Below are positions 19,145 to 27,743 of a stretch of DNA of 64,000 nt, piece by piece (position 1 is the first letter of the stretch; each line of letters opens with the position of its first letter). The DNA comes from Sphingobium sp. SCG-1 (GTDB taxonomy: Bacteria > Pseudomonadota > Alphaproteobacteria > Sphingomonadales > Sphingomonadaceae), in NCBI RefSeq assembly GCF_002953135.1, contig NZ_CP026372.1, positions 2,708,501 to 2,772,500 on the forward strand. The letters run 5' to 3'. Position numbers and translations under genes: made by a program. The notes under the pieces were generated by a model. It was not told the DNA's origin, did no database searches, and saw only the letters and a program-made list of their open reading frames with translations.

Positions 19145-19575
19145 TGTCGGACGCACTCGCCCGTCGGATCGCCGATCATCTCTTCTCGCGAGAGGGCACC
19201 GCCGGCGCATGGGGTCTGATGATCGAGGAGGTCCGTATCGGCTATGCCCGCGTCAGAATGACCATACGCCACGAAATGGCCAATGGTCATGGCACCGTAC
19301 ATGGCGGCATGATCTTCGCACTGGCCGACAGCGCCTTCGCCTATGCCTGCAACTCGCGCAATATCGCGACGGTGGCGGGCGGGGCGTCTATCCTGTTTCT
19401 GAGCCCGGCGCGGATCGGCGAAAACCTGATCGCGGAAGCGCGTGAGGACGCGCTTGCAGGCCGCAGCGGGTCATACAGCGTCGCCGTCCGCACAGCGGAC
19501 GGGCGGGCGGTTGCGCAATTCCAAGGATTATCGCGCAGCATCGGCGGCGCATTGATTGATGAGCAGGAGAATTAA
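19144..19575 (+). CDS. paaI: hydroxyphenylacetyl-CoA thioesterase, hotdog fold
   Basis: A 143-residue hotdog thioesterase with the family motif NGHGTVHGGMIFALADSAFAYA, including the catalytic Asp. PaaI releases CoA from aberrant hydroxyphenylacetyl-CoA or other dead-end thioesters and so rescues the CoA pool. Its ATG overlaps the paaH stop codon (TGATG), which implies translational coupling. The end runs up to the thiolase ribosome-binding site. Length and motif are normal. Confidence 0.95.
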   Translation: MSDALARRIADHLFSREGTAGAWGLMIEEVRIGYARVRMTIRHEMANGHGTVHGGMIFALADSAFAYACNSRNIATVAGGASILFLSPARIGENLIAEAREDALAGRSGSYSVAVRTADGRAVAQFQGLSRSIGGALIDEQEN

Positions 19576-19576
19576 A

Positions 19577-20779
19577 ATGGCTGACGCTTTTATCTGCGAC
19601 GCCGTGCGCACCCCCATCGGACGCTATGCCGGCGCGCTGGCCGCGGTGCGCCCCGACGATCTGGCCGCCATTCCGATCCGTGCGCTAAAGGAACGCAATC
19701 CCGGTGTAGACTGGAGCACGGTCGACGACGTCATTCTGGGCTGCGCCAATCAGGCGGGCGAGGACAATCGCAACGTCGCGCGCATGGCTGCATTGCTAGG
19801 CGGGCTGGGCGTAGAGGCACCAGGCACGACCATCAATCGCCTATGCGGCTCCGGAATGGACGCGGTCGCCATGGCGGCGCGCGCAATCAAGGCTGGCGAC
19901 GCGGAGCTAATCATTGCGGGCGGCGTGGAGAGCATGAGCCGAGCTCCCTTCGTCATGCCCAAGGCCGAGGGCGCCTATTCCCGCGCCAACGCGGTCTATG
20001 ACACGACGATCGGCTGGCGTTTCATCAACAAAGCGCTGAAGGCCGCGTTCGGTGTCGATTCGATGCCGGAGACGGCAGAGAATGTTGCCGACGATTTCGG
20101 TATAAATCGTGCCGACCAGGATGCGTTCGCTGCCGAAAGCCAACGCCGTGCCAGCGCCGCGCAGGCCGCCGGGCGCTTCGACGCGGAAATCGTGCCCGTC
20201 ACGATACCGCAAAAAAAAGGCGATCCCCTGATCGTATCACGCGACGAGCACCCGCGCGAAACGAGCGTGGAAACGCTGGCCAAGCTGCGCCCAATCGTCC
20301 GCTCCGACGGGACTGTGACGGCCGGCAACGCTTCAGGCGTTAATGATGGTGCCGCCGCGATCATCGTCGCTAGCGAGGCCGCAGTGAAGAAATACGGCCT
20401 GACGCCGCGGGCCCGCATGCTTGGTTGCGGCGTCGCTGGGGTGCCGCCCCGGATCATGGGCATCGGCCCTGCCCCGGCCAGTGAAAAGCTGCTCGCCCGC
20501 CTCGGCCTCGATATCAACGCGATGGATCTAATCGAGTTGAACGAAGCTTTTGCCAGCCAGGGTCTTGCCGTGTTGCGCCGATTGGGCTTGCCGGACAATG
20601 CCGATCATGTGAATCCCAATGGCGGAGCCATTGCGTTGGGTCATCCGTTAGGCATGTCGGGCGCGCGGCTGGTGCTGACCGCTACGCAAGAGCTTTCGCA
20701 ATCGAGTGGCAGGCTTGCACTGTGCACCATGTGCATAGGCGTAGGCCAAGGCATCGCGATGGTAATCGAGCGTGTCTGA
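19577..20779 (+). CDS. paaJ: 3-oxoadipyl-CoA / 3-oxo-5,6-dehydrosuberyl-CoA thiolase
   Basis: A 400-residue thiolase. The acyl-enzyme Cys is in NRLCGSGMDAV near residue 90. The His region is GGAIALGHPLGMSGARL, and the second active Cys is in ALCTMCIGVGQGIAMV. PaaJ/PcaF catalyses both thiolytic steps of the phenylacetate pathway, giving acetyl-CoA and succinyl-CoA. The start at 19577 is chosen because of the upstream AGGAG and the conserved MADAFICDAVRTPIGR. An earlier frame start would overlap paaI needlessly. All catalytic residues are present, unlike paaH upstream. Confidence 0.96.
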   Translation: MADAFICDAVRTPIGRYAGALAAVRPDDLAAIPIRALKERNPGVDWSTVDDVILGCANQAGEDNRNVARMAALLGGLGVEAPGTTINRLCGSGMDAVAMAARAIKAGDAELIIAGGVESMSRAPFVMPKAEGAYSRANAVYDTTIGWRFINKALKAAFGVDSMPETAENVADDFGINRADQDAFAAESQRRASAAQAAGRFDAEIVPVTIPQKKGDPLIVSRDEHPRETSVETLAKLRPIVRSDGTVTAGNASGVNDGAAAIIVASEAAVKKYGLTPRARMLGCGVAGVPPRIMGIGPAPASEKLLARLGLDINAMDLIELNEAFASQGLAVLRRLGLPDNADHVNPNGGAIALGHPLGMSGARLVLTATQELSQSSGRLALCTMCIGVGQGIAMVIERV

Positions 20780-20794
20780 AAATATAAGTTGACC

Positions 20795-20806
20795 GTCCGG
20801 TCGGAC
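20795..20806. promoter_or_regulatory. TetR-type operator, copy 3 of 6 (paaABCDE promoter)
   Basis: GTCCGGTCGGAC, a perfect GTCCG-N2-CGGAC palindrome inside GACCGTCCGGTCGGACAATT. It lies 44 bases before paaA, in the only gap of the plus-strand cluster, so paaABCDE probably has its own repressed promoter. Confidence 0.75.
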
Positions 20807-20849
20807 AATTATATGAGATTGAGCAACCTTTCCTGCGAGGAGGAATGTG

Positions 20850-21842
20850 ATGTATACGACTGAGTTGGACAAGGGCGCGACCAATGCTCCTACCCCTATC
20901 TATAATGACGATCTCGCGTTGGTCGCCGCATTCGAAGCGCGTGTCGCGGCCGATGAATTCATCGAGCCTAAAGACTGGATGCCTGAAGCCTATCGCAAGA
21001 CTTTGGTGCGCCAGATCTCGCAGCACGCTCACAGCGAAATTGTCGGCATGCTGCCGGAGGGCAATTGGCTGACCCGCGCGCCTAGTCTTCGCCGCAAGGC
21101 GATCCTTTTCGCCAAGATCCAAGATGAGGGCGGGCATGGCCTCTATCTTTATTGCGCGGCGGAAACGCTGGGCACCAGCCGCGATCAGATGATCGAGGCG
21201 TTGCATGCTGGCAAAGCGAAGTACAGCACCATCTTCAATTACCCCACTCTCACCTGGGCGGATATCGGTGCGGTCGGCTGGCTGGTCGACGGCGCGGCGA
21301 TCATGAACCAGGTGCCGCTCCAGCGCACCAGCTATGGTCCCTATGCCCGCGCCATGGTGCGCGTGTGCAAGGAGGAGAGTTTCCACCAGCGCCAGGGTTT
21401 CGAGATCATGATGGGTTTGGCGGCCGGTACGCCGGAACAAAAGGCGATGGCGCAGGATGCGCTCAATCGTTGGTGGTGGCCCAGCCTGATGATGTTCGGC
21501 CCACCCGACGACAATTCGCCCAACAGCGCACAGTCGATGCGGTGGCGGATCAAGCGCGACACTAATGACGATCTGCGCCAGAAATTCGTCAACGCAACAG
21601 TGCCGCAGGCTGAACTGATCGGCCTGACGATTCCCGACGCAGACCTCAAATGGAACGAAGAACGCGGCGCATATGATTTCGGCGCGATCGAGTGGGAAGA
21701 ATTTTATGCGGTCGTCCGGGGCGAAGGCGCCTGCGCCAAGGAACGCCTGCAGGCCCGCCGCAAGGCATGGGACGATGGCGGCTGGGTGCGTGACGCCGCC
21801 ACCGCCTATGAAGCGAAACGCCAGGCACGCGCTGCGGCCTGA
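20850..21842 (+). CDS. paaA: phenylacetyl-CoA epoxidase catalytic subunit
   Basis: About 330 residues. This is the diiron subunit of the PaaABC(D)E multicomponent monooxygenase, which epoxidises the ring of phenylacetyl-CoA. Metal-binding helices are visible as EIVGMLPEGNW, KIQDEGGHGLYLYCAAE (E-x-x-H) and KEESFHQRQG (E-x-x-x-H). The ATG at 20850 follows GAGGAGG with good spacing; a GTG directly before it is a less likely start. Residues needed for the diiron centre look complete. It is followed after eight bases by paaB. Confidence 0.98.
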   Translation: MYTTELDKGATNAPTPIYNDDLALVAAFEARVAADEFIEPKDWMPEAYRKTLVRQISQHAHSEIVGMLPEGNWLTRAPSLRRKAILFAKIQDEGGHGLYLYCAAETLGTSRDQMIEALHAGKAKYSTIFNYPTLTWADIGAVGWLVDGAAIMNQVPLQRTSYGPYARAMVRVCKEESFHQRQGFEIMMGLAAGTPEQKAMAQDALNRWWWPSLMMFGPPDDNSPNSAQSMRWRIKRDTNDDLRQKFVNATVPQAELIGLTIPDADLKWNEERGAYDFGAIEWEEFYAVVRGEGACAKERLQARRKAWDDGGWVRDAATAYEAKRQARAAA

Positions 21843-21850
21843 AGGGGAGA

Positions 21851-22141
21851 ATGAGGTTGAGCAAGGATTGGCCGCTCTGGGAGGTTTTCATCCGTGCACG
21901 CGGTGGCCTCAGCCACAAGCATGCGGGATCGGTGCATGCGCCCGATGCGGATTTGGCACTACGCCATGCGCGGGACACCTACACTCGCCGCATGGAGGGC
22001 GTCAGCCTGTGGATCATCAAGTCGACCGACATTATCGCGTCCGATCCGGCTCAGTCCGGGCCGCTTTTCGAACCCGCCGAAACGAAGGTCTATCGTCACC
22101 CGACTTTCTATGATCTTCCCGACGAATTGAAACATATGTGA
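21851..22141 (+). CDS. paaB: phenylacetyl-CoA epoxidase subunit PaaB
   Basis: A 96-residue protein with the PaaB signature WPLWEVFIRARGGLSHKHAG and VWIIKSTDII-like central region (here LWIIKSTDII). PaaB is a small subunit that bridges PaaAC heterodimers in the epoxidase. Length is typical. The stop overlaps the paaC start (TGATG), which indicates coupled translation. Confidence 0.97.
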   Translation: MRLSKDWPLWEVFIRARGGLSHKHAGSVHAPDADLALRHARDTYTRRMEGVSLWIIKSTDIIASDPAQSGPLFEPAETKVYRHPTFYDLPDELKHM

Positions 22142-22986
22142 TGCCCTCATTGCCTACCATATCTCCCGAAGATGAACGCAAGGCCGCCAAGGCAGCGACG
22201 AGCGGTGCCATCGGTGACGCACCCGCGCCCGAATGGCACCCCGCCCTATTCGATTATCTTCTGCGCTTGGGCGACGACAGCCTGATCCTGAGCCAGCGGC
22301 TTGCCGAATGGTGCGGTCACGCCCCCGTGCTTGAGGTCGACCTGTCGCTAGCAAATCTGGGTCTGGACCTGATCGGCCAGGCGACCTTGTTCCTCAACTA
22401 CGCTGGCGAGGTCGAAGGCAAGGGCCGTGATGGAGACCATCTGGCCTTCCGACGCGATGTTCTGGCGTTTCGAAACGCTTTGCTAGTCGAACAGCCCAAT
22501 GGTGATTTCGCTCAGACTATCGCCCGGCAATTTCTTTTCTCGACATACAGCTTAGTGCTGTTCGAGGCGCTGAGGCAGTCACGAGATCCACGCATTGCGG
22601 AGATCGCAGCCAAAGCGGTTAAGGAAGTGCGCTATCATGCCGGGCTGTCGGCCGACTGGGTCATCCGCCTTGGCGACGGCACAGAAGAAAGCCGCCAACG
22701 AATGATTGATGGCCTCGATTGGTTCTGGCGCTTCGTCGATGAACTGTTCGATGTCGATGCGGTAGAGTCTGAGATGGTCGACGCAGGCATTGCGCCCGAC
22801 AAATCGACCCTGCGCACAGCATTCGACGTTACGGTCGGCAATGTGCTGCGCGAAGCCACGCTGCCCTTGCCAAGCTACCCCTATCCCATCAAAGGGGGAC
22901 GCAAGGGGCATCATACCGAGCATCTGGGGCATTTGCTGGCGCCCATGCAATATCTGCCGCGTGCCTACCCTGACGCCGTCTGGTAG
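22141..22986 (+). CDS. paaC: phenylacetyl-CoA epoxidase structural subunit PaaC
   Basis: About 281 residues. PaaC is the non-catalytic diiron-like partner of PaaA. Family blocks FDYLLRLGDDSLILSQRLAE and LDLIGQATLFLNYAG lie at the start, EVRYHAGLSADWVIRLGDGT in the middle, and the usual end is HTEHLGHLLAPMQYLPRAYP. The N-terminus has about 30 extra residues before the first conserved helix, common in alphaproteobacteria. ATG 22141 overlaps the paaB stop. Confidence 0.97.
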   Translation: MPSLPTISPEDERKAAKAATSGAIGDAPAPEWHPALFDYLLRLGDDSLILSQRLAEWCGHAPVLEVDLSLANLGLDLIGQATLFLNYAGEVEGKGRDGDHLAFRRDVLAFRNALLVEQPNGDFAQTIARQFLFSTYSLVLFEALRQSRDPRIAEIAAKAVKEVRYHAGLSADWVIRLGDGTEESRQRMIDGLDWFWRFVDELFDVDAVESEMVDAGIAPDKSTLRTAFDVTVGNVLREATLPLPSYPYPIKGGRKGHHTEHLGHLLAPMQYLPRAYPDAVW

Positions 22987-22990
22987 GATC

Positions 22991-23488
22991 ATGACCCTGG
23001 CCGCGCCCTTGGACAGCGATGCCGAGCAGCGGATCATGGCCGCACTCGCCACCGTACCCGATCCGGAAATACCGGTGGTCTCGGTCATGGAGCTTGGTAT
23101 CGTCCGTTCGGTACAGTGTGATCCGCCTGCCGTGCTCATCACACCAACCTATACCGGGTGCCCGGCGACGCTGGTCATCGAACAATCGGTGCGTGCGGCC
23201 CTGAACGATGCGGGGTTCGCGCATGTGCCGATCAAAACCGTGCTCTCGCCGCCCTGGACCACGGACTGGATCAGCGAGGACGGGCGCAACAAGCTGAAGG
23301 CCTATGGCATCGCCCCGCCCCCGCGTGGCAGCGCCGCCCGGTCGCTACGCGGCCCCGAACTAGTCGAATGCCCGCGTTGTGCATCAAATCAAACCTTAGA
23401 AATCAGCCGTTTCGGTTCCACGCCCTGCAAGGCGCTCTGGCAGTGCCAGGACTGCAAGGAACCGTTCGACCGCTTTAAATGCCATTAG
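22991..23488 (+). CDS. paaD: phenylacetate degradation protein PaaD, Fe-S assembly/MIP18 family
   Basis: A 165-residue protein. The N-terminal DUF59/MIP18 domain has VPDPEIPVVSVMELGIV and TPTYTGCPAT. The C-terminus is a zinc-ribbon-like segment (CPRCAS...CQDCKEPF). PaaD is required for epoxidase activity, probably in metal-cluster maturation. The ATG at 22991 is chosen at the start of the MTLAAPLDSD segment; the longer frame upstream is read through paaC and is not real. The stop is nine bases before paaE. Confidence 0.96.
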   Translation: MTLAAPLDSDAEQRIMAALATVPDPEIPVVSVMELGIVRSVQCDPPAVLITPTYTGCPATLVIEQSVRAALNDAGFAHVPIKTVLSPPWTTDWISEDGRNKLKAYGIAPPPRGSAARSLRGPELVECPRCASNQTLEISRFGSTPCKALWQCQDCKEPFDRFKCH

Positions 23489-23497
23489 GAGTCAGCT

Positions 23498-24574
23498 ATG
23501 TCCGCCGGTTTCCACGCTCTTGAAATTTCCGAAGTCCGGCGCGAGATCGATGATGCGGTTTCGCTCCGTTTCGACTTACCGGACACGTTGCGCGAGACCT
23601 TCCGCTTCACGCCGGGCCAGCATCTGACACTGCGCACGGAGATCGATGGCGAGGATGTGCGTCGCAATTATTCCATCTGCGTGGCTCCACATGAGGATGA
23701 GCTGCGGGTCGCGATCAAGCAGATCGCCGGCGGCGCCTTTTCGACCTGGGCGAACAATAGCTTGTCGGCTGGCGATCGGCTTGAAGTCATGCCACCGCAT
23801 GGCAGCTTCACCTGGACCTTCGATCCGGCGCGCGAAGCCACCTATGTCGGTTTCGCCGGCGGCTCGGGGATCACGCCCATCCTGTCGCTGCTTAAGACTG
23901 CGCTGAACAGCGAGTTCAAGAGCCATTTCGTGCTGTTCTATGGTAATCGTTCCAGTGACACCATCATGTTCCTGGAGGAGATTGCACAGCTCAAGAACAG
24001 GTTCATCGACAGGCTGCAGGTCTATCATTTCTTGTCCGACGAGGAAGAGGATGTTGAACTGTTCAACGGGCGGCTGGATATCGAGAAAATCGCGGACATT
24101 TTGTCGACGCTGATCGATCCGGCGATAATTGACGCAGCGTTCGTCTGCGGCCCAGCGCCTATGATGGATTCGGCACAGGCGGGCATGGAGCAAGCTGGCG
24201 TGCCCGTCGACCGCATCTTGGTCGAACGCTTCACCGTCGGCGAAATGTCGGCCGCCCAGATCGCAGCATTGCGGGAAGTAGAACAAAAGGCCGCTGGCCT
24301 GCCGGTAAAGGTCACACTGGAAGGCCGCCGCCGCATCCTGACCTTCGATGCCGACAAAGGCAGCATCCTCGAAAATGCTCGTGCGGCGGGAATGGCAGCC
24401 CCCTTTGCGTGTAAGGCTGGCGTCTGCGCGACCTGCCGCGCAAAGCTGGTCAGGGGTGAGGTGACGATGAAGGCCAATTACGGTCTGAGCCCTGAGGAAG
24501 TAGCGCAGGGCTATGTCCTGACCTGCCAGGCTGTGCCGCTGACCGATGACGTGGAACTAGACTTCGATGCCTGA
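23498..24574 (+). CDS. paaE: phenylacetyl-CoA epoxidase reductase PaaE
   Basis: A 358-residue ferredoxin-NADP reductase-type protein. FAD-binding RNYSICVAP and NAD(P)-binding FAGGSGITPILSLLK are followed by a C-terminal plant-type [2Fe-2S] ferredoxin domain with CKAGVCATCRAKL and a final Cys in YVLTCQAVP. It passes electrons from NADPH to the diiron site of PaaA. Length and cofactor motifs are complete. The last bases overlap the start of the paaF remnant by eight. Confidence 0.97.
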   Translation: MSAGFHALEISEVRREIDDAVSLRFDLPDTLRETFRFTPGQHLTLRTEIDGEDVRRNYSICVAPHEDELRVAIKQIAGGAFSTWANNSLSAGDRLEVMPPHGSFTWTFDPAREATYVGFAGGSGITPILSLLKTALNSEFKSHFVLFYGNRSSDTIMFLEEIAQLKNRFIDRLQVYHFLSDEEEDVELFNGRLDIEKIADILSTLIDPAIIDAAFVCGPAPMMDSAQAGMEQAGVPVDRILVERFTVGEMSAAQIAALREVEQKAAGLPVKVTLEGRRRILTFDADKGSILENARAAGMAAPFACKAGVCATCRAKLVRGEVTMKANYGLSPEEVAQGYVLTCQAVPLTDDVELDFDA

Positions 24575-24935
24575 CGCTGCGCATGCCAATGCCTTGCTGC
24601 TGGTCGAACATTCGGCGATGATGCGCTGTTGCTCCGCCTCAACATGCCGGAGCAGCGTAATACGCTGTCCACGCCTCTGATGGTGGAAATCGCACGGGCA
24701 TTGACGGCCGCAGAAACCGATCCAGCCGTCCGCCCCGTCGTTACCACCGGCAATCTCAAGGCCTTTGCCGCGCGCGCCGAGATCGACGAACTGGCGCAAT
24801 CGACCAGCGACGATCGGATCGAAAGCTCCCGCTATCTGACCTGGTAGTCAGTACGCGGCTTTTCCAAGCCGTTGATTGCCGGCGTCGAGGGCGCTGCCTG
24901 GGTGCGGGTATGGAATTGATGATGTGCGGCTCAGC
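24567..24935 (+). pseudogene. paaF: PaaF-like enoyl-CoA hydratase, truncated and frameshifted
   Basis: The remnant begins MPDAAHANALLLVEHS at an ATG overlapping paaE. A frame change near 24616 leads into LLLRLNMPEQRNTLSTPLMV. A TAG at about 24846 replaces a sense codon before SVRGFSKPLIAGVEG. Another frame change near 24899 gives LGAGMELMMCG, and then the sequence ends abruptly at the 3' end of the convergent TetR gene. Only the first 40 percent of a crotonase remains. PaaF hydrates 2,3-dehydroadipyl-CoA. Its loss removes the step just before the damaged paaH. Confidence 0.85.
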
Positions 24936-25515
24936 ACGCTGGCGACATCAGGTCAAAGGCCATATCCGCGACCTTCTGCGCGCTGATCGTGCCGCTCTCG
25001 CTGAACCAGGTCTTCGTCCAATTTATCATGCCGAAAAGCAGCATCGTCTGCACCCGCGCCTTGGCCGGGTCGGCTGCCATCGCCGGGTCGATCGCGACAA
25101 TCAGGCTCTGCACCGCTTCAATGACGATCCGCTGCTTGCCGATAATGCTGCGCCGCTTGTCATCGGGCAGGTTCGACAGTTCATTAAGCAAGACCTTCTG
25201 CCGACTGGCCGCGCCGATATAATGGGCCATGAAGCTGCGTAGCAGGTGCCGCAACCGCTCGTGCGGCGGCTTGTCCAGCGCCATCACAGTTTCGACGTCT
25301 TCGACCAGCTGATCGATATGCGAAAGCATGACGGCGTAAAGAACGTCTTCCTTGGACGGATAATAGTGGTAAATCAGCGACTTCGAGGTCTGGCACGCCT
25401 TAGCGAGGTCGGATACAGATGCGCCGCGAAAACCGAATTCGGCAAAGAGGTCAGCGGCCCTTTCCACGATAGCCTCGCGTCTTTGCTCATAATCTGCCGC
25501 CTGGGTCCGTGCCAA
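24931..25515 (-). CDS. paaR: TetR family regulator, PaaR-like
   Basis: A 194-residue TetR protein. The N-terminal helix-turn-helix is SVSDLAKACQTSKSLIYHYY near residues 34-53, with YPSKEDVLYAVM following. The rest is an all-helical ligand domain. TetR-type PaaR proteins repress paa operons and are released by phenylacetyl-CoA. Position, convergent with the paa cluster end, and repeated TetR-like palindromes at paa promoters fit that role. No operator copy is visible in front of this gene itself, so autoregulation is not evident. The second TetR gene at 34.6 kb is an alternative reader of the same operators. Confidence 0.8.
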   Translation of the reverse strand: MARTQAADYEQRREAIVERAADLFAEFGFRGASVSDLAKACQTSKSLIYHYYPSKEDVLYAVMLSHIDQLVEDVETVMALDKPPHERLRHLLRSFMAHYIGAASRQKVLLNELSNLPDDKRRSIIGKQRIVIEAVQSLIVAIDPAMAADPAKARVQTMLLFGMINWTKTWFSESGTISAQKVADMAFDLMSPAC

Positions 25516-26015
25516 AACTTACATTCCCTAAAAAATTTGGTCTGAATCGACTATCATAAAAAGGGTTGGGGTCAATTCGTGGATAAGGCACCGATCCATA
25601 CTTCCCCAGCAGCTGGCTGCGAAACCAATCTTTTTATGCGTTGTGGCGATCAAGACCGCAAATTAATCCCACAGCCCGGCAGCACAGGCCGTCAGGAGCG
25701 CTGCAGATTCTCTCACATCCTGGCGATAATCATGGTCATCAATCGCCGTAAGGCACAAAAAGTGATTTCGTCGGCGATCGCCGTGTTGATCCGTCCAACT
25801 GCAAACTTCTTCCAGACAGCCGGGTACGCCGTAATTCGACACCTAACTGCGCCAGTCCAGCAGCCGCTGCATGGCACATAGATCAACATTAGTAAATGGT
25901 AGTGAATTTTTTTCAAGCTTAGACCGCCATCATCTTCTCCTACTTATTTTTCCTGTTCGAGCCATGAGGAACTCAATACCGCAACCATCAATATAACATT
26001 CCTTTATTCGCAATA
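25516..26015. other. intergenic region after the paa cluster, possible unidentified coding remnant
   Basis: About 500 bases. On the minus strand one phase around 25640-25870 reads in a protein-like way (for example HDYRQDVRESAALLTACAAG) but contains stops and has no start. I do not recognise the family. The AT-rich part from 25880 to 26010 has no clear terminator, although genes on both sides end or start near it. Confidence 0.3.
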
Positions 26016-26318
26016 TTAGTCTTCCTCGACAATAATCAACGTCACTAAACTCTTTGCAAATCCCATAAGATCTTTGCCAGCCGCACGATTTTCAGGTGAC
26101 TTCATCGCCTCATCAAATTTTAAGGCATCTGCAAAGTACATTTCAGTCATCAGGAAATATGGCGGCTCACCCATGGGTGACCCAATTACGCTGTTCACCA
26201 CTGCCTTCATGAGATGCGGCGTCTTCGCGACGAGCGGCATGTGAACGTTATGATAATGGTCGAGGAATGCGTTCACATCATCGGGCTTACGGTAGAGGGC
26301 GATCAACTTGACGGTCAT
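26016..26318 (-). CDS. EthD-like dimeric alpha-beta barrel protein
   Basis: A 100-residue EthD-family protein: VKLIALYRKPDDVNAFLDHY and a HMPLVAKTPHL block are typical. EthD proteins accompany oxygenases or degrade reactive intermediates. Their exact chemistry is often unknown. It is the last gene of a probable E1-E2-E3-EthD operon, starting 18 bases after the dihydrolipoamide dehydrogenase stop. Its presence suggests that the operon handles a catabolic 2-oxo acid rather than central pyruvate. Confidence 0.8.
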   Translation of the reverse strand: MTVKLIALYRKPDDVNAFLDHYHNVHMPLVAKTPHLMKAVVNSVIGSPMGEPPYFLMTEMYFADALKFDEAMKSPENRAAGKDLMGFAKSLVTLIIVEED

Positions 26319-26336
26319 GGCTAACCTTTCTCGCGT

Positions 26337-27743
26337 TTAAAGATGTATCGGTTTTCCGACCACAGCGAGTGCGGCTTCCTTCAGGGCCTCGCTCTGCGTT
26401 GGGTGAGCGTGGCACGTGTAGGCAATATCTTCTGCCGTCGCACCGAATTCCATCGCTTGGGCCGCCTGCGCGATCATCGTGCCCGCCACGCTCGCAATGA
26501 TATGGACGCCCAAAACCCGCCCGGTTGCGGCATCCGCTATAATCTTCACGAATCCGTCCGTATCGTGATTGGCCTTCGCCCGGCTATTGGCGATCATCGG
26601 AAATTTGCCGATACTGACCTTGCTCCGTGCCGCCGCTTCTTCTTCCGTCAGTCCTACCCCCGCAATTTCAGGCGTGGTGTAGACGACGCTCGGTATAACC
26701 GCATGATTGACCATGCCAGGCTGGCCGGCGATCAGTTCAGCGGCAGCAATGCCCTCATCCTCCGCCCTATGTGCGAGCATCGCGCCAGGGGTTACGTCGC
26801 CGATCGCCCAGATGCCATTTACCCTAGTGCGAAGGTCGTGATCGACCTCGATCTGGCCGCATGCATTAATGGCAAGACCCGCCTTTTCAAGCGCGAGGCC
26901 CCGCGTGTTGGGCGTACGGCCGACGGCGACGAGAACGATGTTAGCGGAGAGTTCCTCCTCCGCGCCTCCCGCTGCCGGCGTCAATGTCAGGATAACGCCA
27001 TCGGCGCTCTCGCGAGCTTGCGTCACCCTCGTCGAAAGGCGCAGGATCAGGCCCTGCTTTGCAAACAGCTTCTTTGCCTCCTTACGGACATCACCGTCCA
27101 TGCCGGGTAACAGCTGATCGAGATATTCGATCACCGTTACATGCGCGCCCAGGCGGCGCCAGACTGATCCCAGTTCCAGCCCGATCACGCCCCCGCCGAT
27201 GACGACCAGATGGCCCGGCACCTTGGGCAGTTCTAAGGCGCCGGTAGAATCGATGATCACCTTGCCGTCAATTGCCACTCCTGGCAGCGGCGCCACGGTC
27301 GAGCCCGTCGCGACGATGATATTGCGCGCACGGTAAGTCTTTTCGGCCACCGTTACGCTGTCAGCGCTCGCAAACGCTGCATGGCCCTTCAACCAGTCCA
27401 CCTTGTTCTTGCGGAAGAGGCCGGCAATCCCACCGGTCAGGCCTCTTACCACGTTCACGCGGGACGCGTGCATTGCATCCAGATTCAATCGGCTGGCAGA
27501 GACCTCGACTCCCAAGGCAGCAAGCGCCCCCGATGCGACTTCTTCATATTTCTCGGAGGCATGCAGCATCGCCTTCGAAGGTATGCAGCCGACATTGAGG
27601 CAGGTGCCGCCAAGCGTCTCGCGCGCATCGACGCATGCCGTTTTCAGGCCAAGCTGGGCAGCCCGGATAGCCGCAACATAGCCTCCCGGTCCTGCGCCAA
27701 TGACGAGCACGTCATAATCATAGTCATCCATCAGTGTGGCCAC
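26337..27743 (-). CDS. lpdA: dihydrolipoamide dehydrogenase (E3)
   Basis: A 468-residue flavoprotein. The redox-active disulphide is GGTCLNVGC, C48 and C53. FAD- and NAD-binding glycine motifs are VLVIGAGPGGYVAAI and LVVIGGGVIGLELGS. The C-terminal catalytic His-Glu pair lies in HAHPTQSEALKEA. E3 reoxidises dihydrolipoyl groups of the E2 encoded just upstream; its start overlaps the E2 stop by 13 bases, so the genes are translationally linked. This is an operon-specific E3, probably additional to the housekeeping copy. Confidence 0.95.
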   Translation of the reverse strand: MATLMDDYDYDVLVIGAGPGGYVAAIRAAQLGLKTACVDARETLGGTCLNVGCIPSKAMLHASEKYEEVASGALAALGVEVSASRLNLDAMHASRVNVVRGLTGGIAGLFRKNKVDWLKGHAAFASADSVTVAEKTYRARNIIVATGSTVAPLPGVAIDGKVIIDSTGALELPKVPGHLVVIGGGVIGLELGSVWRRLGAHVTVIEYLDQLLPGMDGDVRKEAKKLFAKQGLILRLSTRVTQARESADGVILTLTPAAGGAEEELSANIVLVAVGRTPNTRGLALEKAGLAINACGQIEVDHDLRTRVNGIWAIGDVTPGAMLAHRAEDEGIAAAELIAGQPGMVNHAVIPSVVYTTPEIAGVGLTEEEAAARSKVSIGKFPMIANSRAKANHDTDGFVKIIADAATGRVLGVHIIASVAGTMIAQAAQAMEFGATAEDIAYTCHAHPTQSEALKEAALAVVGKPIHL

